Shown here in pieces: positions 27,308-36,234 of a stretch of 64,000 nucleotides of DNA. Position numbers and translations under genes: made by a program. Where the stretch lies: NCBI GenBank assembly GCA_037445025.1, contig JBBILI010000007.1:95432-159431 (forward strand), given 5' to 3'. Source of the DNA: CAIQQQ01 sp037445025. Its GTDB lineage: Bacteria > Pseudomonadota > Alphaproteobacteria > Acetobacterales > Acetobacteraceae. Numbering within the stretch: position 1 is the stretch's first letter; every line of letters starts with the position of its first letter. The notes beneath the pieces are model-generated. The model did not search any database, was not told where the DNA came from, and saw only the letters and a program-made list of their open reading frames with translations.

Positions 27308-27435
27308 GCAAGCAGTTCTTTTTTGAAAAAAAGAACCAAAAAACTTTCATTCGCTGGGGTGCGTCCTTTTTGGAAAGGGCGTGCGCCAGCGGATGAAAGT
27401 CTTTTGCTTCTTTTCTTCAGAAAAGAAGTTCTTGC
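27308..27435. repeat. AT-rich paired palindrome (site 6)
   Basis: The order is a GTTC-type hairpin (27315-27336), a tail CAAAAAACTTTCATTCGCTGG, a GC-rich centre, a complementary tail CCAGCGGATGAAAGTCTTTTG, and a CTTC-type hairpin (27407-27428). The two tails pair over about 14 positions with one mismatch. It starts just after the protease stop codon. The pair order is reversed compared with sites 4 and 5. Confidence 0.86.
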
Positions 27436-27460
27436 TGTGTGATGGCGGATTGCATCCGCC

Positions 27461-27947
27461 CTACGGATTCATGATTTCTTTGATTTTGGCGTTGACGCCG
27501 TTGAGGTCTGGCAGTCTGGCGCTTTCGGCGGTGGCTTTGACCTGGTTTGGCTTGAGGAAGAGCACGCCGTTCTCGTCGGCCAGCACGGCGTCACCGGGTT
27601 CGACGGTGGCGCCGCCGCCGAGGTCCTGGGTGGAGGACCAGATCGAGACCTGGGTGAGGCCGAGGGCGCCGAGCAGAACGGAGTTGCCGGAGGAGCGCTC
27701 GCTTTTGGGGAACCAGCGTTTCAGGGCGAGGACGGACGTGCCAGTCGGCGGGGACCTGAAGGAAGGCGTAGGTCCAGGAGAAGCTCGTCAGAATCAGGGA
27801 CATGTCGACGAGGGAGAAGCCGTATTCCTTCTGGATGGTGGGGGCGGCGACGACCATGGCGGTGCGGTCGAGCGACATGACGAAGGTGATCGGGCCGATG
27901 AGACCGAAAACGAGCCACCAGCGCAGCTTGCTGTCTGCACCAGACAT
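27461..27947 (-). pseudogene. Decayed MFS transporter fused to the end of an RraA-family gene
   Basis: The minus-strand frame from ATG at 27947 gives a normal MFS start (LIGPITFVMSLDRTAMVVAAPTI, then FSWTYAFLQVPA) and then leaves the MFS frame. In another frame follow KRWFPKSERSSGN, an MFS-like loop, and then GGGATVEPGDAVLADENGVLFLKPNQ, the C-terminal part of an RraA/dimethylmenaquinone methyltransferase-like protein, to a TAG at 27463-27461. At least two internal deletions and one frame change explain this. The final TAG falls in a GGCGGATTGCATCCGCC repeat. An unbroken product of either gene is not possible. Confidence 0.78.
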
Positions 27948-28066
27948 GTCGGTTGTCCTGTGGTTCGCGCGAAGTGAGCGACGGGTGTTGAAGTGGGACA
28001 ATGGTGCTGTCGTGGTTTTCTGAAGCGGGTCCCGCGGTCAGAGTGGGGTGGCCTTGAGACGGTGGG

Positions 28067-29311
28067 CTATTTCTTGTGGCCGGGGAGGATGTCGACGACG
28101 TCGAAGGGGACGTTGACGACGCCGCCGAGGGAGGCGCCCGGTGTGGCGTGGCCGTCCTGCGGGTCGGACTGGACGCCGCCCAGGGCCTGGACGCCGATCT
28201 GGAAATGGCCGCCGAGGCATTTGAAGGTGGGTGTGACCAGAACCTGTACGCCGCCGGCGAACTGCCAGCTGGCGGTGACCTTGGTGGTGCCGCTGAAGGT
28301 GTTGGCGAAGTTGACGGCGGCGCCGGCCTGGGCGAGGCCGCTGACCTGAATCCAGCCGCCCAGGATCGATTTGACCAGCGCCTCCTGCACGACGCCGGAC
28401 ACGTTGAGGGGCTTCCAATGCTCGTCGACGACGAGGGTGCCCTGGAAGCTGGTTTCGAAGCCGCCGGAATCGCTGTCGTGGTGCGCCTTGGTCAGGGTGA
28501 AGCTGAACTGGTGCTGGGTGGTCTTGGGCCCGGGGACGGCCTGCAGCGGCTTGAGCAGGACGGTGTAGCCGACGATGATCTGGGTGTTCGCGTCGGGTTT
28601 CGGCGCGGCCACGTATTTCTGCCGCAGATGGGCGATGACCTGGTCGCGGGTGACGGCGGGGTACTGGCCCAGGATCAGCAAGGCGCGGTCGGCGATGTCC
28701 TCCAGCTTCAGGTCGTTGCCGTCCAGCGAGGCCTTGCTGCCCGGCGTGTCGTTTTCGCCGGGTTTTTCGGCGGCGCGGCCGAATTTGTGGTTGGTCAGCC
28801 AGGTGTCGATGGTGGACATCTCGATCACCGGCAGCAGCGCGCGGGTGGTTTCGGGCGAGGGTGGGCCGAGATGAACGCCGGGCACCTCGTTGGCGGGGCC
28901 GACGACGGGAAGGTCGTTGAGACCGCGCGGCGGATTGGGCTTGAGTTTGGCCAGGATGGTGCTGCGCACCAGCGCCTCGGGCTGCTTCAGATCGGCGACG
29001 GCGAGCTTGACGGCGTCGGGGAGTTCCATGTCCTCGGCGTTGAGCAGGACGTGCAGCTCCGGCGGATTGTCCTTGCCGGGTTCGGCGGGCTGGCCGGCGC
29101 CGTCGGGCTGGGTTGCGGGTGGGGCGAACTGGTGCTTGTCGAGCCATTGGCCGATCAGGGTCGCGGGGTCGACCGCGGAGGGCGCCTGGGATGCGGGCGC
29201 CTGGGATGCGGGCGCCTGGGATACGGGCGGTGCGGCGCTGTAGGCGCGCGGGTCGACGCCGAGGGTTTGGGCCACCCAGACATGGTGGTCGTCGGTCGGT
29301 TGGTCCGTCAT
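28067..29311 (-). CDS. Hypothetical protein with duplicated N-terminal module and beta-rich C-terminus
   Basis: I do not recognise this 414-residue protein. After WVAQTLGVDPRAY comes a Pro/Ala/Ser/Gln linker built from a 15-base DNA repeat. Two modules of about 65-75 residues resemble each other: LIGQWLDKHQF...ELPDAVKLAVADLKQPEALVR and IDTWLTNHKF...KLEDIADRALLILGQYPAVTR. The C-terminal 160 residues alternate hydrophobic and polar residues (TKVTASWQFAGGVQVLVTP), suggesting a beta sandwich or barrel. No signal peptide is seen. The ATG at 29311 is chosen because upstream codons look non-coding. It lies alone, 147 bases from the next gene. Confidence 0.78.
   Translation of the reverse strand: MTDQPTDDHHVWVAQTLGVDPRAYSAAPPVSQAPASQAPASQAPSAVDPATLIGQWLDKHQFAPPATQPDGAGQPAEPGKDNPPELHVLLNAEDMELPDAVKLAVADLKQPEALVRSTILAKLKPNPPRGLNDLPVVGPANEVPGVHLGPPSPETTRALLPVIEMSTIDTWLTNHKFGRAAEKPGENDTPGSKASLDGNDLKLEDIADRALLILGQYPAVTRDQVIAHLRQKYVAAPKPDANTQIIVGYTVLLKPLQAVPGPKTTQHQFSFTLTKAHHDSDSGGFETSFQGTLVVDEHWKPLNVSGVVQEALVKSILGGWIQVSGLAQAGAAVNFANTFSGTTKVTASWQFAGGVQVLVTPTFKCLGGHFQIGVQALGGVQSDPQDGHATPGASLGGVVNVPFDVVDILPGHKK
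29181..29225. repeat. 15-base tandem repeat, three copies, in a coding linker
   Basis: Units at 29181-29195, 29196-29210 and 29211-29225 read GGCGCCTGGGATGCG, the last with one change. They encode repeated A-S-Q-A-P on the minus strand in the hypothetical protein. Copy number is likely to vary between strains. Confidence 0.9.
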
Positions 29312-29458
29312 GGCCGGTTCGGCTCCATGATCACGTGCCGCATTGTATCTGCCGCCCGGTCGCTCCGCGGCCTGATACGGAACGGAACCACACGGGAATG
29401 AGCGGCGCAACCGGGAGACAGGAAACCTTTCGTGATGCGCGCGTGGCGCCGGACGGGT

Positions 29459-30241
29459 TCAGTCCAGGCGGACGACGATGCCCTGGGCTTCGGCGTTCGC
29501 GGCGGGGAAGCTTGTCATGATCGAGGGGTCGTGGCCGGGGATGACGAGGTCAGGGCGGTCGGCGAGGCGGCGGAGGGTGGTGAAGCCGTCCAGCACGTCG
29601 CCGACATTGTAGACCCAGGGGAACGGCCGGTTCTGCGCGAAGTTCTCGCTGAAATGCGCGGCGTCGGAGGCCAGGACGAGCCAGCCTTGCCGGGTGTGGA
29701 CGCGGAGCACCTGCTGGCCGTTGGTGTGGCCGCCGACGCGGTGCAGGGTGAGGCCGGGGGCGAGGTCGGCGGTGCCGTCGTGGTAGGTCAGGCGGCCGGC
29801 GAAGAGTTTGCGCACGACGTGGGCGATGTCCTCGGGGTCGTAGCCCATGCGCAGGATGGGGTGGCACATGCAGCGGCCGGTGGCGAACTGCATCTCGCTG
29901 TCCTGCAGGTGGAACTGCGCGCGGGGGAACAGGCCGGGGTTGCCGGCGTGGTCGTAGTGAAGGTGGCTCAACACCACGTTTTCGACCGCGGCGGGGTCGA
30001 TGCCGATGAGGCGGAGGCCGTCGCCGGGGCAGCGGAGATGGGTGCGATTGCGCCTGCGGGCGACTTCGGCGGAGAAGCCGGTGTCAAGGATCCAGACGCC
30101 GGAGGGTCCCTTGATGGCGAAGACGAAATAGTCGAACGGCATGGAGGCGTCGTGCGGGTCGCCGCCTAGGAAGCTGTCCGTGCGTTTGCGGTCGGCGAAA
30201 TGGGCGTAGCGGATGGCGTAGACTTCGTGGATGGGAGGCAT
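29459..30241 (-). CDS. MBL-fold metallo-hydrolase (N-acyl-homoserine-lactonase type)
   Basis: The 260-residue enzyme has the metal-binding LSHLHYDHAGN motif, then VGGHTNGQ, LASDAAHFSEN and VIPGHDPSIM, giving a two-zinc site. The N-terminal FDYFVFAIKGPSGVWILDTGF is typical of the lactonase-like subgroup. The substrate could be an acyl-homoserine lactone or another lactone or ester. The ATG at 30241 is supported by the family N-terminus. Upstream lies a paired palindrome, so transcription from the SDR side is likely to be limited. Confidence 0.9.
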   Translation of the reverse strand: MPPIHEVYAIRYAHFADRKRTDSFLGGDPHDASMPFDYFVFAIKGPSGVWILDTGFSAEVARRRNRTHLRCPGDGLRLIGIDPAAVENVVLSHLHYDHAGNPGLFPRAQFHLQDSEMQFATGRCMCHPILRMGYDPEDIAHVVRKLFAGRLTYHDGTADLAPGLTLHRVGGHTNGQQVLRVHTRQGWLVLASDAAHFSENFAQNRPFPWVYNVGDVLDGFTTLRRLADRPDLVIPGHDPSIMTSFPAANAEAQGIVVRLD

Positions 30242-30249
30242 GTTGGACT

Positions 30250-30381
30250 CCAGGAAGGAAGCGGTTCTTTTTTGAAAAAAAGAACCAAAAAACTTTCTCC
30301 GGGCTGTCGCGGCCCTCTCCGGAAAGACACGCACCAAAGCGAACGAAAGTCTTTTGCTTCTTTTCTTCAGAAAAGAAGTTC
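30250..30381. repeat. AT-rich paired palindrome (site 7)
   Basis: A GTTC-type hairpin (30263-30286), tail CAAAAAACTTTCTCCGG, a GC-rich centre with GTCGCGGCC, a mirrored tail CGAACGAAAGTCTTTTG, and a CTTC-type hairpin (30357-30378) are present. It fills the gap between the SDR stop (TAA at 30384-30382) and the leader of the MBL gene. Confidence 0.85.
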
Positions 30382-31140
30382 TTAACTTATCGTCAGCCCC
30401 CCATCGATGGTGACCGTCGCCCCGGTGACATACGCGGCCTCGGCACTGACAAGGTAGCACACGGCGCCTGCGACGTCCTCCGGCGTGCCGGCGCGGCGCA
30501 GCGGCACGCCGGCGAGTTTGCGGGCGCGGAAATCGGGGTCGGCCAGCATGTGGCGGTTGATGTCGGTTTCGATGGTGCCGGGGGCGACCAGGTTCACGGT
30601 GATGGCGTGGGAGGCGAGTTCCAGGGCCATGGCGCGGGCCAGCATCATGATGCCGCCTTTGCTGGCGACGTAGTGGGCGATGTCGGGGTTGGCGTGGGCC
30701 TGGTTGACGGAGGAGATCATGACGATGCGGCCACCGTTGCCGTCGGCCGCCATGATGCGGGCGGCTTGCTGGCTGACGGCAAAGCTGCCGTGGAGGTTGA
30801 CGGCGTGAAGGCGGGTCCAGTCTTGGTCGGTGATGTCGAGAAAGGGCTTGCGCTGGATCATACCGGCGTTGCTGACGAGGATGGCGAGACCGCCGAGGGC
30901 TTCGCGGGCTTCGGTTGCGATGCGGCGGGCGGAAGCGGGGTCGCCGAGATCGGCGTGGAGCAGGACGGCGCGGCGGCCGAGGGCTTCGATCTGGCCGGCG
31001 AGGTCGCGGACGTTGGTTTCGTCGCGATACCAGTGGAGCGCGAGATCGGCGCCCTGGGTGGCCAAGGCGAGCGCGATGGCGCGGCCCATGCCGTGACTGT
31101 CTGTGCCCGTGACCAGGGCGGTGGTGCCGAACAATGCCAT
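30382..31140 (-). CDS. Short-chain dehydrogenase/reductase
   Basis: At 252 residues this NAD(P)-dependent oxidoreductase has the cofactor motif VTGTDSHGMGRAIA (a variant of TGxxxGxG), VSNAGM (NAG), the catalytic Ser in MISSVNQ and the Tyr-x-x-x-Lys in YVASKGG. The ending AAYVTGATVTIDGGL is typical of 3-oxoacyl-reductase-like or glucose-dehydrogenase-like members. It follows the PfkB gene by 8 bases, which suggests joint sugar or polyol metabolism. The substrate is unknown. A longer start at 31173 lies inside the kinase end and is not preferred. Confidence 0.92.
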   Translation of the reverse strand: MALFGTTALVTGTDSHGMGRAIALALATQGADLALHWYRDETNVRDLAGQIEALGRRAVLLHADLGDPASARRIATEAREALGGLAILVSNAGMIQRKPFLDITDQDWTRLHAVNLHGSFAVSQQAARIMAADGNGGRIVMISSVNQAHANPDIAHYVASKGGIMMLARAMALELASHAITVNLVAPGTIETDINRHMLADPDFRARKLAGVPLRRAGTPEDVAGAVCYLVSAEAAYVTGATVTIDGGLTIS

Positions 31141-31148
31141 GGCGGAGC

Positions 31149-32032
31149 CTAGGCGGAGAGGGCCGCTTCGCACAACGCGGCGGCGCCCGGCAGGGCGGCG
31201 TAGGCGCCTGGGCGCTGGACGGTGAGCGAGGCCGCGCGCATGGCGGCCTGGATGGCGGCGTCGGGTGGGGTGCCGGTCATCAGCTTGGCCGCGAGCACGC
31301 CGCAGACGGTGTCGCCGGCGCCGGTGGTGTCCAGGACCGTGACCTGGATGGCGGGGTGGGTGCGCAGGCCGGTGGCGTCGGCGCTGGCGCAGCCGGCGGC
31401 GCCGGCTGTGACGATGGCCAGGGCGGCGCCGGCCTGGTGCAGGGTGGACGCGGCCTGGGGGAAGGTGGCGCCGGTGATCTCCAGGGCCTCGACAGCGTTG
31501 GCGACGACGACGTCGCAGAGCGGGAGCAGGGCGGTGGTGTTCCAGCGCAGCGGGGCCGGGTTGAACATCACGCTGGCGCCGCGCGCCTTGGCCTGGCGCA
31601 TGGCGGAGGCGGTGGCGGTGGCTGAGAGATTGCCTTGCAGGAGCAGCCAGTCGCCCGGGGCGAGGCGGTGGGCGATGGCTTCGGCCTCGGATTCGGTCAG
31701 GGCGTCGGCGCAGGCGCCAAACGACAGAATCATGTTTCGCCGTCAGGGGCGAGGATCAGCAGGGACAGGTCGGTGTTGGCGGGTTTGCGGTGGGGCTCGA
31801 AGGTCAGGGGTTCGTGGGACAGGATGTCGGCGAGGTCGGCGCCGTCCGGACCGACGGGGGCGGCCAGGGTGACGGCGGCGCCGGCGCGGGCGGCGACGAC
31901 GGCCTGGTTGAGGCCCTTGCCACCGGGGGCGCGGGCGTGGCCCTGGGTGACGAGGGTTTCGCCGGGGCGGGGCAGATGCAGGACCGGGCAGAGCAGGTCC
32001 CACCCGGCGTTGCCGAGGACGAGCAGTTTCAT
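31149..32032 (-). pseudogene. PfkB-family sugar kinase (ribokinase type), split by a frame change
   Basis: Two frames together make one kinase. The first part (32032 to 31730, 100 residues) has LLVLGNAGWDLLC and the sugar-binding GGKGLNQAVVAARAGA motif. It ends at PDGET. The second part (31733 to 31149, 194 residues) begins MILSFGACADALT and carries the catalytic loop VLDTTGAGDTVCGVLAAKL with the base Asp. The join is GGCGAAACATGATT; one extra A in the A-run would give a continuous D-G-E-N-M-I-L, as in intact relatives. This could be a true mutation, a sequencing error, or two subunits joined by the ATGA overlap. It overlaps cysK by 4 bases. Confidence 0.75.
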
Positions 32033-32943
32033 TCCGGCAGGAAGTCGGGCACCGAGAGGTAGCGTTCGCCGGTGTCGTAGTTGAAGCCGAGCACGCGGCT
32101 GCCTGCGGGGAGCTCCGTCAGCTTCTGGGCGATGGCGGCCAGGGTGGCGCCGGAGGAGATGCCGACAAGGACGCCTTCGAGGCTGGCGGAGCGGCGGGCG
32201 TAGTCCTTGGCGTCGTCGCCGGAGATCTGGATGACGCCGTCGAGCAGGGCGGTGTGGAGGTTGTCGGGGATGAAGCCGGCGCCGATGCCCTGGATGGGGT
32301 GCGGTGCCGGGTCGCCGCCGGAGATGACGGGGGAGAGCACGGGTTCGACGGCGAACACTTTAAGCGCCGGCCAGGCCTGTTTGAGGGTTGTGGCGCACCC
32401 CGTGAGATGGCCGCCGGTGCCGACGCCGGTGATCATGACGTCAAGCCCGTCGGGGAAATCGGCCAGGATCTCCTGGGCCGTGGTGCGGGTGTGGATCTGC
32501 CAGTTGGCGGGATTGTCGAACTGGCTGGCGATCCAGGCGCCGGGGATTTCGGCGGCGAGTTCGAGCGACTTGTCGATGGCACCTTTGGCGCCGAGCTCGC
32601 GGGGGGTGAGGACGTAGGTGGCGCCATAGGCCAGGAACAGGCGGCGGCGTTCGACGGAGGCGGATTCGGACATCACCAGGATGAGCTTGTAGCCTTTGAC
32701 GGCGGCGACCATGGCGAGGCCCACGCCGGTGTTGCCGGAGGTGGCCTCGATGATGGTCATGCCGGGTTTCAGTGTGCCGTTGGCCTCGGCGGCCTCGATC
32801 ATGGCCAGGCCGATGCGGTCTTTCACCGAGCCGCCGGGATTGACCCGTTCGGACTTGATCCAGACCTCGGCGAGCGGGAAGAGGCGGCTGAAGCGGATAT
32901 GCGGCGTGTGGCCGATGGTTTCGAGGACGCTGTTGGCCTTCAT
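32029..32943 (-). CDS. cysK: Cysteine synthase A (O-acetylserine sulfhydrylase)
   Basis: CysK makes cysteine from O-acetylserine and sulfide. The 304 residues hold the PLP lysine in NPGGSVKDRIG (Lys41), the substrate loop EATSGNTGVGLA, the phosphate loop GVGTGGHLTG, and VGISSGATLA near the C-terminus. It precedes the PfkB gene with a 4-base overlap, an unusual partner. A short GGTGGGC/GCCCACC palindrome lies upstream at 32985-33003 between it and bluB. Confidence 0.95.
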   Translation of the reverse strand: MKANSVLETIGHTPHIRFSRLFPLAEVWIKSERVNPGGSVKDRIGLAMIEAAEANGTLKPGMTIIEATSGNTGVGLAMVAAVKGYKLILVMSESASVERRRLFLAYGATYVLTPRELGAKGAIDKSLELAAEIPGAWIASQFDNPANWQIHTRTTAQEILADFPDGLDVMITGVGTGGHLTGCATTLKQAWPALKVFAVEPVLSPVISGGDPAPHPIQGIGAGFIPDNLHTALLDGVIQISGDDAKDYARRSASLEGVLVGISSGATLAAIAQKLTELPAGSRVLGFNYDTGERYLSVPDFLPE

Positions 32944-33032
32944 GGACGGGCTCCGCTGGGGCTTGGCGTTCTTGGGGTAAAAGCGGTGGGCTCGACGCCC
33001 ACCCTACGTCAGATTCTGGCGCGTGACAGGGG

Positions 33033-33671
33033 TCAGCGGCGGAGGAGGGCTTGGGCGGGGTCGCGGCGGTGTTCCCAGCCGGCGCGGGAGAGTTCGGGGG
33101 TTTCGGATTCGAGGAGCGGCCAGCCGAGGCAGAGATAGCCGATGAAATGCCAGTCGGGCGGGACGTCGAGGATGTCGCTGATATCGGCGGGGTTCAGGAT
33201 GGAGACCCAGCCGAGGCCGAGGCCCGAGGCGCGGGCGGCGAGCCAGAGCGTGTGGACGGCCATGACGGCGGAGTGGATCGTGGTCTCGGGCATGGTGGCG
33301 CGGCCGAGGCCGGCGCCCTGGGCGGGGTCGGGTTCGGCGAAGACGGCGAGGTGGATGGGAGCGGCGTCGAGTCCGGCGAGCTTGAGGCTGGCGTAGAGGC
33401 CGGCGCGGTCGGCGGTCTGGCAGGCCAGGGCGGTGGCGTTGGCGTGGGCGAAGTTCTCGCGGATTTTGGCCCGGCGGGCGGGGTCGTTGACGGTTGCGAT
33501 GCGCCAGGGCTGGCTGAGGCCGACGGAGGGGGCGAGCTCGGCCAGGGTGAGCAGATGGTCGAGCAGGGCTTCGGGGACGGGGTCGGGGCGGAAGCCGCGG
33601 ACGTCACGCCGCCAGCGGAACAGGGTTTCCAGCTGCGCGCGGAATGCCGCATCGAAGCAGGGCGCGGTCAT
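33033..33671 (-). CDS. bluB: 5,6-dimethylbenzimidazole synthase
   Basis: BluB breaks down reduced FMN with oxygen to form the lower ligand of vitamin B12. The 212 residues fit this nitroreductase-fold enzyme: FRWRRDVRGFRPDPVP near the start, LAPSVGLSQPWRIATV, and SVMAVHTLWLAARASGLGLGWVSIL near the C-terminus. Its ATG begins at the base next to the CoA-transferase stop, so it is probably cotranscribed with that operon. No cobalamin riboswitch or other cobalamin gene is seen here. Confidence 0.94.
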   Translation of the reverse strand: MTAPCFDAAFRAQLETLFRWRRDVRGFRPDPVPEALLDHLLTLAELAPSVGLSQPWRIATVNDPARRAKIRENFAHANATALACQTADRAGLYASLKLAGLDAAPIHLAVFAEPDPAQGAGLGRATMPETTIHSAVMAVHTLWLAARASGLGLGWVSILNPADISDILDVPPDWHFIGYLCLGWPLLESETPELSRAGWEHRRDPAQALLRR

Positions 33672-34874
33672 TCAGATGACGCCGTCGCGGGCGAGTGCGG
33701 CCTGGGCTGCATCGTCCAGACCCAGTTCGGCGAGGATGTCGGCGGTGTGCTCGCCCAGATGCGGGGCGCGGGTGCGCAGGGCGCCGGGGGTGGCGGAGAG
33801 GCGGGGGGTGACGTTGTGCATGGGCAGGGTGCCGATGGTGTCGTCCTGCATCGTCACGATGGCTTCGCGGCCGGCGATGTGGGGGTCGGCGAGGAGTTCG
33901 GAGGCGTCGTAGACGGGGCCCACGGTGACTTCGGCGGCTTCGAAGAAGGCCAGGACCTCGTCGCGGTCGCGGGCGGCGATGAAATCCTGGATGACGGCGT
34001 CGACCGCTTCCACGTTGGCGAGCCGGGCGGCGTTGGTGGCGAAGCGTGGGTCGTCCAGCAGCTCGGCCCGGCCGATGGCGGTGAACAGGCGGCGTGCCAT
34101 GGCCTCGATGGAGGCGGAGAGGGCGACATAGCGGCCGCAGCGGCATTGGTAGACGTTGCGCGGCGCGGTGATGGAGGCGCGGTTGCCGGAGCGGGGCTTG
34201 ATCCGGCCGCTGACCTGGACCTCGGCGATGTCGGGGCTCAGCGTGGAGAGCAGCGGTTCGAGCAGGGAGAGGTCGATCACCTGGCCTGCGCCGCCTTTGA
34301 GTTCCACCTCGCGCAGGGCGATCATGACGGCGAAGGCGCCGGAGAGGCCGGCCACCATGTCGGCCAGCGGCAGGTTGGGCAGGGCGGGCGGCTTGTCGGC
34401 GAAGCCGTTCTTGGCGGCGAAGCCGCTGATGCCTTCGACGAGGCTGCCGAAGCCGGGGCGCAGCGCGTAGGGGCCCGTTTGACCCCAGCCGGAGATGCGC
34501 ACGATGACCAGGCCGGGATTGGCCTGGTGGAGTTCGGCGGGGCCGAGACCCAGGCGTTCCATGACGCCCGGGCGGAAGCTTTCGATGAGGATCTGCGCGG
34601 AGGCCGCGAGTTTGAGGAGGATCTCGCGGCCCTTCGGGGTGCGGATGTCCAGCGTGACGCTTTTCTTGTTGCGGGCGTAGACCTTCCAGAACAGCGGGAC
34701 GCCTTCCTCCAGCCAGTCGCGCAGCGTGTCGCCGCGGTCGCGGGCTTCGATCTTGATCACCTCGGCGCCGAAATCGGCGAGGTTGACGCTGAGCATGTTG
34801 CCGGCGACGAGGCGGGAGAGATCGATCACGCGCACCCCGTCGAGCGGACAGGGCGCGGGGGTGTATTGCCTCAT
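33672..34874 (-). CDS. Class III CoA-transferase (CaiB/BaiF family)
   Basis: The 400-residue enzyme should move CoA between an acyl-CoA and a carboxylic acid. PLDGVRVIDLSRLVAGNMLSVNLADFGAEVIKIE is the CaiB start with the Rossmann-like region, RNKKSVTLDIRTPKG follows, and the catalytic Asp is likely in LPLADMVAGL. It overlaps the carrier gene by 4 bases and touches bluB. In this setting it may activate an aromatic or other organic acid brought in by the carrier. Confidence 0.92.
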   Translation of the reverse strand: MRQYTPAPCPLDGVRVIDLSRLVAGNMLSVNLADFGAEVIKIEARDRGDTLRDWLEEGVPLFWKVYARNKKSVTLDIRTPKGREILLKLAASAQILIESFRPGVMERLGLGPAELHQANPGLVIVRISGWGQTGPYALRPGFGSLVEGISGFAAKNGFADKPPALPNLPLADMVAGLSGAFAVMIALREVELKGGAGQVIDLSLLEPLLSTLSPDIAEVQVSGRIKPRSGNRASITAPRNVYQCRCGRYVALSASIEAMARRLFTAIGRAELLDDPRFATNAARLANVEAVDAVIQDFIAARDRDEVLAFFEAAEVTVGPVYDASELLADPHIAGREAIVTMQDDTIGTLPMHNVTPRLSATPGALRTRAPHLGEHTADILAELGLDDAAQAALARDGVI

Positions 34875-36205
34875 ACGGCGCGGCGTTCCAGCCGGCCCAG
34901 GATCAGCCAGCACAGCACGGCGATGCCGGCGGGGACGGCGCCGATGACGAAGATGGTGGCGAGCGGGAAGTTCTGGGCCAGCAGGACGCCGCCGATCAGC
35001 GGGCCGACAATGGAGCCGATGCGGCCGATGCCGAGCGCCCAGCCGACGCCGCTGGCGCGGTAGGCGGTGGGGTAGAACGAGGCGGCGTAGGCGTTGGCGC
35101 CGATCTGCGCGCCGACCACGCCGAAGCCGGCGCAGAACACCGCCAGCAGCACGGCGGGAATGCTGAAGCCGAGGCTGCCGAGGGCCGCGATGCTCACGGT
35201 TGCGATGGCATAGGCCAGGGCCAGCACCTTCGCCGAGCCGAAGCGCTGGATGAACCAGCCGAGCACCAGCGAGCCGGTGATGCCGCCGAGCTGCAGCAGG
35301 CCGCCGGCGAGGGCTGCGAGCGAGACGGAGGCGCCCATGGCGTTGACCACGGTGGGGATCCACAAGGCGAGGAAATACAGGTCCAGCAGGCTCATGAAGA
35401 ACACCACCCACAGCACCGCGGTGGCCAGCAGGCGGCCGCCGGCGAACAGCTGCAGCACCGGCAGACCCACCGGGCGCGGCTCGGTGATGACGAATTCGGT
35501 GCCGGCGGGGTAGCGCAGCGCAGGCCCGATGCGGGCCAGCAGGCGGCCGACGCGGATGTTCTCCTGGCCGGCCAGAGCCAGGAAGCGCACCGATTCCGGC
35601 AGCCAGATCAGCAGGAACGGCGCCAGCAGCAGCGGGAACACGCCGCCCACGATGAACACCGAGCGCCAGCCATAGGCCGGGATCAGCCAGGCCGCCAGCA
35701 CACCGCTGACCACGCCGCCGAGCGAGAAGCCGCAGAACATCGTCATCACCATCACCGTGCGGCGGCGCTGCGGGCTGAATTCGGCGATCAGGGCGATGGC
35801 GTTGGGCATGGCGCCGCCCAGGCCCAGGCCGGTGAGGGCGCGCAGCACCAGAATCTGGTTGAGGTCCTGGGCGAAGGCGGTGGCGACGGTGAAGCCGCCG
35901 AACAGCAGGGTGCTGGTGATGATGATGCGCCGGCGGCCGACGCGGTCGGCCAGCGGGCTGATGAACAGCGCGCCCAGCATCAGGCCGAACAGGCCGGCGG
36001 AGAGCACCGGGCCGATCTGGGCGCGGCTGGCGCCGAAATGGCGGACGAGGTCGGGGACGACGAAGGAGATGGCCTGCGTGTCGAACCCGTCGGCCATCAG
36101 CACGGCGGCGCAGACGACCAGCAGCTGGATCTGGAAGCGGCCGACGGGATGCGCGTCGATGGCGCGCGGGACGTCGATCACGTTCGGCGTGGTTGCGATG
36201 TTCAT
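34871..36205 (-). CDS. MFS transporter, aromatic acid:H+ symporter (AAHS) type
   Basis: The 444-residue membrane protein has about 12 hydrophobic segments. The AAHS signs are MADGFDTQAISFVVPDLVRHFG in the first segment, where the Asp is needed for aromatic acid transport in studied relatives, and ISPLADRVGRRRIII after the second. LTGLGLGGAMPNAIALIAEFSPQRRR fits the family. It lies between the FAD hydroxylase (29 bases) and the CoA transferase (overlap), which supports uptake of an aromatic acid. Confidence 0.92.
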   Translation of the reverse strand: MNIATTPNVIDVPRAIDAHPVGRFQIQLLVVCAAVLMADGFDTQAISFVVPDLVRHFGASRAQIGPVLSAGLFGLMLGALFISPLADRVGRRRIIITSTLLFGGFTVATAFAQDLNQILVLRALTGLGLGGAMPNAIALIAEFSPQRRRTVMVMTMFCGFSLGGVVSGVLAAWLIPAYGWRSVFIVGGVFPLLLAPFLLIWLPESVRFLALAGQENIRVGRLLARIGPALRYPAGTEFVITEPRPVGLPVLQLFAGGRLLATAVLWVVFFMSLLDLYFLALWIPTVVNAMGASVSLAALAGGLLQLGGITGSLVLGWFIQRFGSAKVLALAYAIATVSIAALGSLGFSIPAVLLAVFCAGFGVVGAQIGANAYAASFYPTAYRASGVGWALGIGRIGSIVGPLIGGVLLAQNFPLATIFVIGAVPAGIAVLCWLILGRLERRAV

Positions 36206-36234
36206 TGTTGTGCCTCCCCTGCCCTGCCCGCCCG

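Noticed and set aside
33033..33100. Possible cobalamin riboswitch for bluB
   Set aside because: bluB has no leader: its start touches the upstream gene's stop. No B12-box-like sequence was seen near it.
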